Assembly (NCBI GenBank): GCA_026686845.1
Contig: JAIVEN010000020.1
Location: 8,211,501 to 8,275,500 of the forward strand
Length of the DNA stretch: 64,000 bases
Source: Adenanthera pavonina
Taxonomy: Eukaryota; Streptophyta; Magnoliopsida; Fabales; Fabaceae
Direction of reading: 5' to 3'
Of the stretch, positions 47,395-59,620 are shown piece after piece. Below the pieces are notes generated by a model, which saw only the letters and a program-made list of their open reading frames with translations, was not told the DNA's origin and ran no database searches. The stretch's first letter is position 1. Each line of letters opens with the position of its first letter. Position numbers and translations under genes: made by a program.

Positions 47395-49333
47395 AATTAA
47401 AGTGTCACTATATTGTGAGAATTGGAGAAAAGCCCGCAGATGAAATGTTTCATAGTAGTGAATGAGAATTGATAACACTCATCAGGATTGAGCCTCTACA
47501 TGGTTTAATCACAAATATTTATTTTTGCTAGTGGTTCCATTTCCTTTTCTCTTATTAGTTATATCTATGACTCGATTGCTAGTTCTTAAAACCTTCTTAG
47601 CTCTTTATTTATTTTTTAATGAGTCAATTTGCCATCACCTTAATTTTTTTTGGAGGTTTTTTTATAGGTTGCTGAATTAAACTTTTGGCCAAAGCCCCAA
47701 GCCCCCTTCCCAACTTGTCCAAAATAAATTTATATTATTTACTCATTTAATCTTCCTTTCTTCAAAACGATGCTAATTTCTTGTTTCACGATGCACCAAA
47801 AGTAAAATTTATAGCCAGTTGATAGTTATTTGGAAAAAGAACTATAATTCCTATTCCTCTTCCTTTGAGAATCAAATTAAAAATAACAAATTGTATGCAT
47901 TGGTATCTTTTAATGATATAAAAAAATGTTTTTATTTATAAAGTGGTTTTTAATTCTATTTCGCATCCCAAAAAATACAACAGAAATATTCAAATAACAT
48001 CATGTAAAAAATTCAAATTGCTATAAAAATCTACTCGTTCATGAATTGGCATCTTCTACAGTTATCAGCAGTACTTCCTCATGAGTCTTTATTTTTTTCC
48101 TTTTCTTGCAAAGAACAATTATGCTTTCTTGTTAAAATTTTTTTAAAACATGTTATATAGAGCAACAAATTTAAAATCATCACCGCGTGCTCATTAATGA
48201 AAGAATAAAACTTTATGTTAGATAAAAAAAAAACTTTATGTTCGCTAGCTCCTCCTTCAGGAGTCAAGTTGGCGCAAGATGTCGATGCGAGGTCTCTACT
48301 CAATTATTTAAGAATTTTATTATACTTAAGTCCTTTTTCGCCTGACAATAATAACTTACATTAGATTTACCTCTTGTGCTCTTCTGTTGCTATCTTCACT
48401 TGTTGGTTAAAAAAAAAACAGAGAGAGAGAGAGAGAGAGAGAGAAAAGCAAAACTTGTAGCCACTTGTTCCATCATGGGTCAATTAAAATAAGTAAATAA
48501 CCGTGAGTGGGGTGAGATCTATTCTCATGTTCTAATCTCCTATCCAACTATCTTAATACGTCAATTTTACGTTATTGATCATACACTCAGATCAGAAAAA
48601 GAAGAGAGAGAGAGAGAGAGAACATACACGTTCGTTGATCTTGATCTACCATTTATGCCTTGTGGCCTTCTGAACTTTAATGGGACACGTGTCTTCAAAT
48701 AAAAGCAAGCTCCCTGGCTCCAACTTACTGGAGGCCCACCATATATCTCTCTCCCTCTCTTACCACGTGATCATGTTTGGCATTTTGCATCCTTTGCTTA
48801 CGTCCTTTGCCATCCTACCACTGCTGCTTCCTCTATTTTTATACACGAGGCATATCTTATAAACATTTATTTTATTTAAAATAAAATATAAGTTATTGTA
48901 TTAAATTATTTATTTTATCTATTTTACCCAGCATATTTATGATTAAGAGAGAGAAATTGAAAAAAATATAATTATATTTTAATAAGAATAATATTAAAAT
49001 GTTCTAATAATGTTTGAAAATTTTAAAACCCCTAACTAATTCCAACTAATTTTTTTAGTGTAAAGTGGTTAAAATTGAGTTATATATAAAAGCTAATAAT
49101 TCATATATATAGTTCGAATTGATAAAAACATAGCAATGAGCTCGCGGACTTATTTTATTTTAAGCCATTTAATATTGCTGTCATTGGCCGGCATTATTGC
49201 AATTACTCATCATGATTAAGTCTCTAAATGAGTTAATCACAATTATTTATTATCCTAGTTTTCTCTATGACTATTGCTTAGTTATGACTGATGAGAGGAA
49301 ATCACATTTGGTGCTCATCAAATATCCTCATCA
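47395..49333. other. Paralogue of the 17761-21844 segment
   Basis: Collinear but shorter and diverged. It includes a (GA)n microsatellite (about 48420-48446), another at 48605-48622, and the G-box block (48350-48790: GACACGTGTC at 48684-48693 and CCACGTGATCA from 48762). No gene is recognised in it. Confidence 0.55.
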
Positions 49334-50356
49334 TGTAACACCCCTCATGACTTTGTTTTGGCATTGTGTGTAGAACCGGAAGAAACAGGACGAAGGAAGG
49401 CTCAAGTGGAGAAAAATAAGGCTCCACGCCGCGGCTTGAAGCAGGGTCACAGCGGTGAGAGCAAGTCCAGTGGCGTTGTTTCAGCTGAAACATGATGGAG
49501 CCGCGGTAGACTTATCTGAGGCCACGACGAGAGTCGAGAATTTTGTTTAAATCAGAAACATTTCGGACAAACAGAAAGAAAGAAACGAAGGGGAGCGATG
49601 GAGAAGAATGGAGAAGCTGTGCTAGGGCTTGTGAGACTCAGCCTTAGGAAGTGATTTTTGGACCTCAAGAGCTTAGATTTACGTTGGTAAGTGATTCCTA
49701 CTCCTCTCTCTCCATTTTTCTTTGGTTGAACTTGGGGTTTTTCAGTTATGAGTTGGGATCTTCGGTTTTGGCTGAAATTCACAGATTGAAATGGATGAAA
49801 TGGGGTTAATGGAACGTGATTTGGTGTTCTTGTTGCTTGAGTTTTCAGTTTTGAATGGTGTATGTATAATCTGAGCTTAACCCTAGGTTATTTTTTGTTA
49901 GGGCTCTTGGGAATCCGGAGTGTATGAGATTGTTTGGTGTCTGAATGGTTTCTAGGAGCTTAATGATACATGAAAAGGGGTGTTGGAACCTTGAGTTAGG
50001 CTAAAATAGTTGAATTGTGATGTTTGATTTATTAGTATATGTGGTTAATTAAGGTATTATGGTGTGTGTTAAGGTTGTTTGGCTACTCAGAGAAGACTAG
50101 TTGTGGGATTGGCGTTTAAGAAAACTTGTGGAACCCGTGTGCATGTGATAACGACAATTGAGGTAACCGGATGTCTATATTGTTTTGTATGTATTGTATG
50201 ATATTATGTATATTTATGTGTATATATATATATGCATGTTTCTTTCATACCACGATATAGATGTGTTTATGTGTACTGTTTTCTATATATCGTGGTATGC
50301 ACACAGCTAGATGATGATTATGATGACTATGATGATTATGATGATGATGTTGATGT
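49334..50356 (+). mobile_element. Family-D LTR, left part, plus orientation
   Basis: It starts TGTAACACCCCTCATG and runs to 50356, where the copia LTR begins. It is the reverse orientation of the four other copies. Its left flank is CATCA. It contains a perfect 14-bp inverted repeat (50246-50259 and 50286-50299). The remaining part lies beyond the right window edge. Confidence 0.75.
50246..50299. repeat. Perfect 14-bp stem in the family-D LTR
   Basis: CATACCACGATATA and TATATCGTGGTATG, separated by 26 bp. Decayed versions occur at the same place in all other family-D copies (6838, 16804, 27692, 40803, 58668). Confidence 0.85.
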
Positions 50357-51467
50357 TGTTAGATAAGCTGGCTTCCCAAGAGGGGGGTGAATTGGGAAGG
50401 TTGAAAATTTTCTACAAAATGTCAAGAAAGTGAAGAAAGGAAAGTATGATAGTAAAACAGAGTATAAATGAATAGACTATAAAAGTAGCAGTAGGGAAGA
50501 GAAGACTCAGATATTTATCCTGGTTCGGTCTCTCCACTTGACCTACGTCCAGTCCTCAAGTCACCACTTGAGATTTTTCACTATTCTACAAGAATTTAGT
50601 GGACTTCTTGTAAATGCCTCAGTACAAAGTTGATGCTCTATTTCTAGAGCTCACTCTTTCACTCTATGCACTCTTACTAAGTAATTCCCCAATCCCTTGT
50701 GATATCCCCTCACAAGAAAATCTTTCTTCCAAATGAAGATAAGATTGTTTACAATGAATAAACTCTCTTAAACAGAGTGAATATGAAGGTTGGAGTACAA
50801 ATATTGAAGTGTGAGAGTAAGAGACTTTGAGTAGATGATTTGGCAGAGTTTCAGTATATACAAAGTTAAAATCATTACCTACAACTTCAAATGATGTTAT
50901 ATTTATAGATTTAGGTCTCAACTATACGTTAGAGACAAAATCTATCCGTTAAAGAAGTTATTCAATAGTTACTCTGAAAAACTATCTGTTAACGAACCGC
51001 ATTTAATGCTTCTGATATACTAAAATTCGAATTTCAGTTGGTCAACAGACGAATTTCGCAGAAACTGAAGGCTAAAGACTTCAACATTGAATATCCGAAG
51101 TTCGTCTGTCATGAAGCAAAGTTCAAATTTTGATCTTTGAACAATGTTTCTATGTTGTGACACACGAATTTTCATGTTTGAAGACGTTCTGTTAAGTGTG
51201 AATAGTATTTTCAATTTGCTACAGTGCCTTCAAAATTCGAATTTCGGAACCCCAAAATTCGTCTGTCCGTAGCTGGTTTATAATGCACAGTAGTTCATCT
51301 AATTCGAAATTCAAATTTTCAAAGGGCAAAGTTCGTCTGTCAGAGAGACCTCTTTTCTGACTTACTTCAAAATTTGAATTTATAAATACTGTCATTCGTA
51401 TGTCAACATATCATTATATCAGACTCACAAGCTTTGTTTTTGAAATTCAAATTTTCATGTTCAAAGT
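50357..51467 (-). repeat. Partial 3' LTR of copia element M
   Basis: TGTTAGATAAGCTGG at 50357 is the sense-strand 3' end of the copia LTR, minus orientation. It matches the reverse complement of 60609 back to about 57153 (skipping the nested 57271-59620). It is cut at 51467, where plus-strand pol sequence begins. GATGT (50352-50356) is the probable target site in the family-D LTR. Confidence 0.8.
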
Positions 51468-53117
51468 GATAGGGGATATCAAAGGAATCATCCTGTTGAT
51501 CAAGTGATAGGGGATGTTCAAGATAAAGTTAAAACCAGAAAACAGTTAAGGGATCAAATGATAAATTGTGCCTTTATTTCTCAAATTGAACCTAAATGTA
51601 CTGAAGAAACCTTAACTGATGAATACTGAATTTTAGCTATACAAGATGAGTTGAATCAGTTTGAAAGAAATCAAGTTTGGGATTTAGTGCCCAGACCCAA
51701 GAATCATCCTGTCATTGGCACTAAATGGGTTTTTAGAAATAAACTTGATGAATCAGGATCAATAATCAGAAATAAAGCTAGACTGGTTGCAAAAGGGTAT
51801 AATCAAGAAGAAGGTATTGATTTTGAAGAAACCTTTGCTCCGGTGGCTAGATTAGAAGCAATTAGAATTATATTAGCATATTCATGCATGAAAAATATTT
51901 TGTTGTATCAAATGGATGTGAATAGTGCTTTTCTAAATGGATATCTCATGGAAGAAGTCCATGTAGACCAACCTCCAGGCTTTGAGGACTCTACAAAACC
52001 AAACCATGTTTATAAACTAAAGAAAGCCCTTTACGGTTTAAAGCAAGCTCCTAGAGCATGGTATGAAAGATTAAGTAACTTTCTAACTGAAAAGGGGTTC
52101 AACAGAGGAAAAGTAGATACAACCCTATTCACTAAGAAAGAAAATAAAGATTTACTTATTGTTCAAATCTATGTTAATGATATTATATTTGGTGCTACTA
52201 ATGAATCTCTTTGCAAGGATTTTTCTAAGCTAATGTAGGGAGAATTCGAAATGTCCATGATGGGTGAACTCAACTTCTTCCTTGGATTGCAAATCAGGCA
52301 GTCTGATGATGGTATCTTTCTCAATCAATCCAAGTATCTGAAAGAATTGCTAAAGAAGTTTGGAATGGAGAATGTCAAGCCAATGGGAACACCTATGGCT
52401 ACAACAACCAAACTGGATATAGATTAAAAAGGAAAAATGTTTGCTATAACCCAGTATAGAAGAATGATTGGATCCTTACTGTACCTAACTGCTAGCACAC
52501 CTGACATCATGTTTAGTGTCTGTATATGTGCAAGATTCCAATCATGTCCTAAGGAAACCCATGCAACTGCTGTGAAGCGTATCTTTAGATATCTTATTGG
52601 AACATCACAGATGGGTCTTTGGTATCCAAAGGGCAATGGAGAAGATCTCAAAAGATACACTGATGCTGACTTTGCAGGATCCAAACTGACAGAAAAGCAC
52701 AAGTGGAACTTGTCAGTTTCTTGGAGGATCCTTGTTTTAATGGTTTAGCAAAAAGCAAAATAGTGTGGCCCTATCCACGGAAGAAGCTGAATATGTTGCA
52801 GCTGGAGCTGTTGTGCCCAAATCATCTGGATGAGACAGCAGCTTAAGGATCTTAAGGTTGAGATGAAGGAAATACCAATAATGTGTGACAACCAAAGTGC
52901 CATATACATCACAAAGAATCCTGTCATGCATTCAAGGACAAAACTTATTGAAGTTAGGCACCACTTCATAAGGGATCATGTTCTGAAAGGAGAAATTAGA
53001 TTAGAATACATCCCAACAGAGGATCAAGTTGCTGACATCTTGACAAAGCCTCTATCAGAAGATAGACATTACAAAATTAGGAGAGAATTGTGTATGGTAA
53101 ATCCCAATGAATTGTAA
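51468..53117 (+). pseudogene. pol: Copia element P: reverse transcriptase and RNase H
   Basis: A plus-strand RVT_2-type reverse transcriptase starts abruptly at its N-terminal linker (RNHPVDQVIGDVQD). It continues through VWDLVPRPKNHPVIGTKWVF, RLVAKGYNQEEGIDFEETFA, YQMDVNSAFLNG, KALYGLKQAPRAWYE and the active-site loop IYVNDIIFG (52167-52193). The family has YVDD there, so one catalytic Asp is now Asn (AAT at 52176-52178). RNase H follows: YTDADFAGSK, then after a shift STEEAEYVAAG, then CDNQSAIYITKNP and VADILTKPLSEDRHYKIRR. Stops at about 51628, 52236 and 52425 and two frameshifts (about 52700 and 52815) break the frame. Gag, protease and integrase of this element are absent. Confidence 0.9.
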
Positions 53118-54103
53118 GTAAATCCTTGTGTATTTCTGTTTTTAGATTTTCTAACAGTAAGTAAATTCTAACTTCAGCATCGGAGAAAGTTTAATGTAAG
53201 TTGCAGGTGCTCCTCATGAGTTTAAATGACAGTAGATCTAAAAAATGGAACAAATCAGAATGGAACAGTCAAATGGAGAAAGAGACAGCAAGAAATCTGA
53301 GTTCTGGATCCATTCTATAAGTTTTAAAGTTGAAATTCGTATTTTAATTATGTGTTAGACGAATTTCCTTGATAAAATGTGTTTTTGAACGAGGGAGCAT
53401 GCTCAACATTCGAATTTAGGTGACCAACAGATGAACTTCAGCTTGGAACAGTTCTCTGTGTTCCCTCAAAATTCGTCTGTTGATCCTTGAAAGTTTAAAT
53501 TTTCAAAAATAAAAGATTCAATGTTATCTTTGTCCAACCTGATGTTCATACAAATGACCATTTCTTAACATATGCATGTTGGAAAATATTTACAAAGTGC
53601 TGAAATTCGAATTTCTGATTCAAAATTCGTCTGTTGGAACCTGCTTATATTGTTAAATCTCTCAAAGACAAATTTTCATGTGCATAATTTGTCTGTTATT
53701 TGTTGCATTGATTATTGCTTGTTGTCTGATCTTTGAAATTCAAACTTTGTTGAGACAAAGTTCGTCTGTTCATCCTGTGCTGCTTGAACCAAGCCTTTGT
53801 CAGATGAACTTTCGGAAGAAAATTCGTCTGTCAGTAAGCTTCACTGAACAGTTTAACTTTTAACTGCTCGAAGTTCAAATTTTGAACCCTCAAAATTTAT
53901 TTGTCAAGCGGTTACTTATGTTAAAACCAACGGTTCCCCTCTGAATAGACGTAACCCTATTCATTCCTTCTCTGAGTCTGTTCAAATTCTCTCTTCAATG
54001 CTCTTAAATTCTGATCGAAAATCTTCATTTTCCACTGTTTAAACTCCCTTTCGCATCCTATAAACCCATTCACAGCTTCATTCTGAAACATTCATCCACA
54101 GAA
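53118..54103 (+). promoter_or_regulatory. Pol-to-ORF3 spacer with LTR-like motif array and TATA
   Basis: About 990 bp without coding sequence. From about 53320 to 53905 the motif AATTCGTCTGTYNG or its inverse occurs some nine times (near 53358, 53429, 53470, 53626, 53688, 53761, 53803, 53825, 53895). Most copies are paired with a partner that can fold into a short stem, as in the copia LTR U3. A TATA-like CTATAAACCC (54058-54067) lies 37 bp before the ORF3 ATG. An internal promoter for ORF3 is my inference. Confidence 0.5.
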
Positions 54104-56303
54104 ATGGTAAGAGTAAAGAATCCTGAAGTTGGAAAAGGAGTGGCACGACCGAAGAGAACGGTTAAATCCCAATATGCCTCAAAGGAGGGTGAAAAACCAA
54201 AGAGAAAAGCCAAATCAAGCAAGGCAACTCCCTCCAAACGACAAAAAACAACCCCAAAGGAAAAATCAAAGAAAGCTGGACCCTCTTCTTCGAAGAAAAC
54301 AGAGCCTTCGGTTCCTGTTCTTGCTGCTACTGCTGTTACTTCCACTTCCTCCTCCAGTACTGAATCTAGAGAATACCAACTCACAACAATGCCATTATGG
54401 AGCACTCCTCAGATTCAGGAGGAATACTCGACCAAGTTTGCAAGTAAAAAAGGTAATCAAGCCTCACTATGTGAACATGGAAGATTTCTTAGTCTCTAAC
54501 AATTTTAATGCTGGGATATGGATGCTAAGATATGAGAATCTGTTAGAGATACAGGAGAGGTATGATGATGAAGTGGTTAAGACATGGTATGCCTCCCTGA
54601 AATACAACAGCAAGAAGAAGAAGTGGGAGGTCAATCTGAGATTAAGGACCATCTGGCTCACAGATGAAACTTTTAATGAAGTATTGGAAATACCAGGGCA
54701 AGATGGCCTTAAGATTGACATCACTGGTTCTGGGTATATGGACGAGGCAGATACTGTTGATGAAGAAAGTGGCCCCTTTCTGAACTACAAGGAGAGCACA
54801 ATCCTGAACACTTTGATCAGAAGAAAGGAGAATAGGCCAACCATAAATTTGCTGAAGCCCACTGACCTCAGTGCTCAAGTGAGGATCCTACACTACATAG
54901 TGTCCAGGATTATCTTCAACAAAGGAGATAACTTCAATCTGATCACAAGGGCAGAGGCACATGTGATGGCAGCAATCATGCGTGGGAAGCTCATCAACAT
55001 GGGATATATCATTCTCCAACGCATGATCAAGGCAAGGGATCAGAGGAAAGACTCTACACTTCCATAAGCAGCAATTATTTCCAGAATTCTACAATATGCT
55101 AGAATTCAGCACCTTGAAAAGGGGAAAAGAAAGCCCACTGAGATTTTCAAGGAAGAGGAACTACAAAGAATGGGGATTGAGAGAAATGAAGGAAGATGGA
55201 TTGGGAAGGGAGCAGGAAGATCTGAAGATCTCTTCTTTGTTGAAGATGCCTCCCTACAGCAAGAAGGTACCTCTGAGGCTCCTGCAAAACCTACACCTCA
55301 GCCTTCTCAGCTTGTCCCATCTCCATCTAAGCCTACTCACATTCCATCTACTCCCTCCTCTCGTGCCAAGTCAACCAAGATCACTGAGTTGTATGACAGT
55401 TTGTCTACTCTCATACTTAGCATCAGGAATGAGCAAAATGCCAAATTTGCTCATCTGCAAGATCAGATTCACCAGTTGGCCAAGAACATGAAAGTGGTTG
55501 TTGATGCATATGAAGATATTCGAAGAGCAATTCCTGCCACATTAGCTCCATCTCAGCCAGGATTCTCTGAGCCTGCTAAGTCTCCAACTCCTGAGCCTCT
55601 AAGCCCCTTTGAGCTAGCCCCCTCTGAGCATGATGATGCTGTAGATGACAACAAGGTTGCTGGTACACTGACCACACCAAGTCCTGGTCCTCCCTTGGAC
55701 TATAGTATGGAAGAAAAAGGCCCTCGGGATTCAAGCTCTCATGATCCCATTCCAGCAGATACTCAAGAGTCAATCCTGTCATAGTAAGAATCTGAGCTAG
55801 TAGAAAGATTAGTGGTAGCCATCTCCACTTCATCATTCATGTAGGCTACCCTAAATGAAGAAAGGAGCATTGTGCCTTTTGTTGATCTGGAAGCCATTGC
55901 ACACAATGCTCTCTTACAAGCTCAGAAAAGAAGGCTTGAAGAAATGTTTCCTCCTTCTGCTCCCTCACCTGTTACATATTATGGCTTCTCGGGGGAAAGA
56001 AGGGCACAATTGGCAGTTATAAGGCAAGAAATTTCTGAACTTCTTGAGATTTCTGATGATGAAGATGAAGACACAAGTTCTGAAGTTTCTGGGTCCTTGC
56101 CAAAGCTCAATCCAAAAACGCCATTTGTCCCTGTGCCTCTTCAAGCTATTCCAGTGTCTCAGATCCCTCCTGCTGCAGATTTTGTTCACATTTCTGATGA
56201 TGTCAAAAAGAGAGAGAAAAGTGAGCAAACTGGAACTGGAAAGTTTGCTGTTGAGCCATCTGAAAAGACTTACAGCAAGAAGACCAAGTCAAAGAAGAAG
56301 TGA
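54104..56303 (+). pseudogene. Third ORF (env-like position) of copia element P
   Basis: The ATG at 54104 opens a Lys/Ser-rich N-terminus (KPKRKAKSSK). A frameshift at an A-run near 54450 leads into one long frame ending at 56303, about 730 codons in all. Its core (HYVNMEDFLVSNNFNAGIWM, LRYENLLEIQERYDDEVVKT, WYASLKYN, and IILQRMIKAR) resembles the putative plant transposon protein domain (PF20167 type) carried by some Sirevirus-like copia elements downstream of pol. A Pro/Ser-rich linker, a coiled-coil-like stretch (55380-55530, LYDSLSTLILSIRNEQNAKF), an acidic DEDEDTSSE patch and a basic KKTKSKKK end follow. No signal peptide or membrane segment is visible, so envelope function is unsupported. 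In-frame stops occur at 55065, 55782-55787 and about 55842. Confidence 0.75.
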
Positions 56304-56518
56304 TTAGAACTTAGGTTTGAGTCCTCTTGTAATGTTATGTTATGATTCTGTTGTTTGTATTTTGTGTATTTCGAACTATTTTGCATTAATTGTTTCCTGT
56401 AAAGCAATGATTGTTGAAATGAAAGAATTCCTTGGTTGCAATAATCTGTTCCTGTTAATCTTTGAATATCTTTACTTGATCTACTGTATATGATATCTCT
56501 TGAAATATAATGCATATG

Positions 56519-56598
56519 TTGAGGGGGAGCTTATTAAAGCAAACCCAAGTATTAATCCAGTTTGTAAGTTGTTTTGTCATCATCAAAAAGGAGGAGAA
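56519..56598 (+). other. Polypurine tracts before the 3' LTR
   Basis: TTGAGGGGGAGCTT at about 56519-56532 and AAAAAGGAGGAGAA ending at 56598, directly before the LTR. Repeated GGGGGAG-type tracts are a known trait of Sireviruses; here they support the lineage call and mark plus-strand priming. Confidence 0.65.
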
Positions 56599-57270
56599 TG
56601 TTGAATCAAGTGTTTTGATGATTCCAAACCAACCTTCAAGAGCTTGGAATAAAGATATCATAGGTGCACAAAAGGTTTCAAGTGAAGAAATTCTGGAGAA
56701 ATAGGTATAAAAATAGATGTAGGATGTTTAGTAATGTTTTGATTTGAGTAAAAGACTTTGATTTGGTGAAAATATGTTTTAAAACCTTGATTCTATATTA
56801 AATCATGGAATATTTGAAAAACACCCACCAACAGACGAAGTTTGAAAGGCTTATACTGATCTGTCATCTTGGAAATTTGAACTTTGGCTTTGGAAATTCG
56901 AATTTCCTATTGAAAATGAATAAGTTTGAAAAGAGGCTTCTCTGACAGACGAATTTTGACTTGAGAAAATTCGAATTTTGATAAGTATCTGAAAGGAGCT
57001 TTTAGTAACAGAAAAACTTTTAGTTTTTAAAATTCGAATTTCAGACAAAATGTAACTTATGAAAACTAAAGAAATTCGTCTAAAATTATGTCAAAGTTCA
57101 TCTGAAACTAAGTTTAGATTGGACTTCAAAATTGCTCACTAACAGACAAACTTTAAACATGAAAATTTGAATTTCAGAAAAAAAGTTTATGAGTCTAATA
57201 TAATGATATGTTGACATACGAATGACAGTATTTATAAATTCGAATTTTGAAGTAAGTCTAAAAAGAGGTC

Positions 57271-59620
57271 TGTAACACCCTATAACACCCTACCTCCTGA
57301 CACCTCCAAACTTAACTAAAAACTTCAACATTCAACCAAACACAACCCTGACATCACAAAATAACTCTCCAACACCTCAACACAGCGGAAACGACCCACA
57401 AAACACCAAAAACTGGGCTGGGGCTGTGGCCACTACAGTACCACCGCGGCTCCAGCCTCCCTTGCTTCTCCATCGCTTCTGTCTCCTCTGGCGTCGCGGC
57501 CTGCCTTCCCGTGCCACGGTGCCCCCTGCTGATATACCATAACAGCAAATTCAACATTCTGGGGCGAACTTCCAACACGCATAACATTATGTTCTGACCT
57601 CTGATTGACCTGATTCCAACTCCTACAAGTCAATCTAGTCCCCCTCTATCCATAGACACCACTTTTACCATAATCCAACTCCGTATGGAGATTCTGGACC
57701 CATAATACCATTTTGGCCACTTATTGGCCAAAACTCACCACTAACAACCTCCAATTGCCACCAAAGGTAACTGGTCGCTCAGAGACCATTCATACAGGTC
57801 CAAAAACCCCCAAACCAACCTGTTCAAAGAGGTTTTACCTCAAAGGAACCACTCCTCTGAGATTTGACCCCTTGGATCCCAACTTGACTAAATGGGTTAC
57901 AGGCCCTTAGACAAACCAACAAGGCCCAACATCACTCTGGACTCACCAATACTGTCATACAAACTTCTCAACATCCAAAATACTAAACCATACATACAAC
58001 ACATACATAAACATACATACATCCAAACCAGTCTTGACCATATCATTATCCATTACAAACCATTCTCTAACCTACTTAGCACATAATACAATATCCAAAA
58101 CACAATTACTACATAGACCTAGGATTCCCACGTTCGCTGCTACTCACACGTCTTCTCCGGACTAGTGCCAGAACTGTCACCTGAAAGGTTAGTTATTGGG
58201 AGAGGGGGTGAGATAATATCTCAGTAACCAGGAACAACCACACACACACACACACACACATATATACATATATCTCACACAAATCATGGATGCAAATATG
58301 AAATGTATGAAATGCATGTCACCCTCACAGGGACCCCATCCTTATCCTCCCTAACACATATGTCATGCATCCTTAACCTCCCTAACATATATATCATCAA
58401 TCCTTGTCCTCCCTAACATATATGTAATCCATCCTTATCCTCCCTAACATATATGTAATCCATCCTTATCCTCCCTAACATATATATATATAATCCAACC
58501 TTATCCTCCCTAACATGTATATATATCATCATACATCATACCACCATCACATCATCATCACTCCATCCACCATACATCACAGTCTCACAATGTCATGTAT
58601 GCAACATGTCATATCATCATCACAAATATCATCATCATAGTCATAATCATCGTCTGACTATATACATACCACGATATATATATAAATAGTACACACAAAC
58701 ACATCGATATCGTAGTATGAAAGAGACATGCATATATACACAAAGATACGTACTATCATATAACATAATCAATACAATATAAACAAACACCCGGTTACCT
58801 CAATTGTCGTTACCACACACACACGAGTTCCACAAGCTTCCTTGAACTGTCCAATACGTGTGAACCCCTCTCGATTAACCAACAACCTTTACCATATCAC
58901 AATTCTTCCATTAGCACAATGTACCAAATAACCAAACATCACAATTCAACCATATTAACCTAACCCAAGGTTCCAACACCCTTTTCATGCATCAATAAGC
59001 TCTTAAGGATCACTCAAACACTACACAACCTCATATACTTCGGATTCCCAAGAGCCATAACCAAAAACAACCTAGGGTTAAGCTCTAAACACACATAATC
59101 CCTTCAAAACTCACATCCAAGAAACAAGAATACCAAAACACGTTCCATTAACCTCAAATCACCCATTTCAATCTGTGGATTTCGCCTCAAACTGGAAATC
59201 CAATCTTAACACCGAAAATCCCAAACTTCAACCGAAGAAAATGGAGAGGAAGGAGTTTAGAACACTTACCAACTTGAATCCAAGCTCTTGAGGTCTGAAA
59301 ATTGCTCCTAGATGCTAGAAATGTCGAACCCTAGCATTGCTCCTCGATCTCCTCTATCGCTCCCTTCATTTTCTTTCTTTCTTTCGCGTCCGACTGATCC
59401 GGATTTAAGCAAATATCTTGACTCTTGCCAGGACCCCGGATATACCACCGCGGTGCCACCAGTTTCATCCGAAATAATGCCTCTGGAAAGCTTATTGCCG
59501 CAGTGGCCCTACTTCTCACCGTGGCGTGGAGTTCTTCCAGACTCCACCTGAGCCTTTCTCCATCCTATTTCCTCCGGTCCTGAACACTATGCCAAGAAAA
59601 GTATCATGAGGGGCATTACA
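57271..59620 (-). mobile_element. Family-D solo LTR in the copia LTR
   Basis: It starts TGTAACACCC and ends GGGCATTACA, with TSD AGGTC (57266-57270) and AGATC (59621-59625), one mismatch. At 2350 bp it is the shortest complete copy. It carries the CTGAGATATTATCTCACCCC-type palindrome near 58205-58228, a (CA)n run (58238-58260), the ~33-bp tandem repeats (58326-58525) and the decayed stem at 58668. Confidence 0.85.
58326..58525. repeat. ~33-bp tandem repeat, six units
   Basis: Units of the form CCTTATCCTCCCTAACATAT with ATGTAATCCAT, varying in the number of AT pairs. They are absent from the other family-D copies, so they expanded after this copy inserted or in its direct parent. Confidence 0.8.

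Noticed and set aside
54070..54405. 111-codon minus-strand ORF
   Set aside because: Antisense shadow of the Lys-rich start of ORF3.
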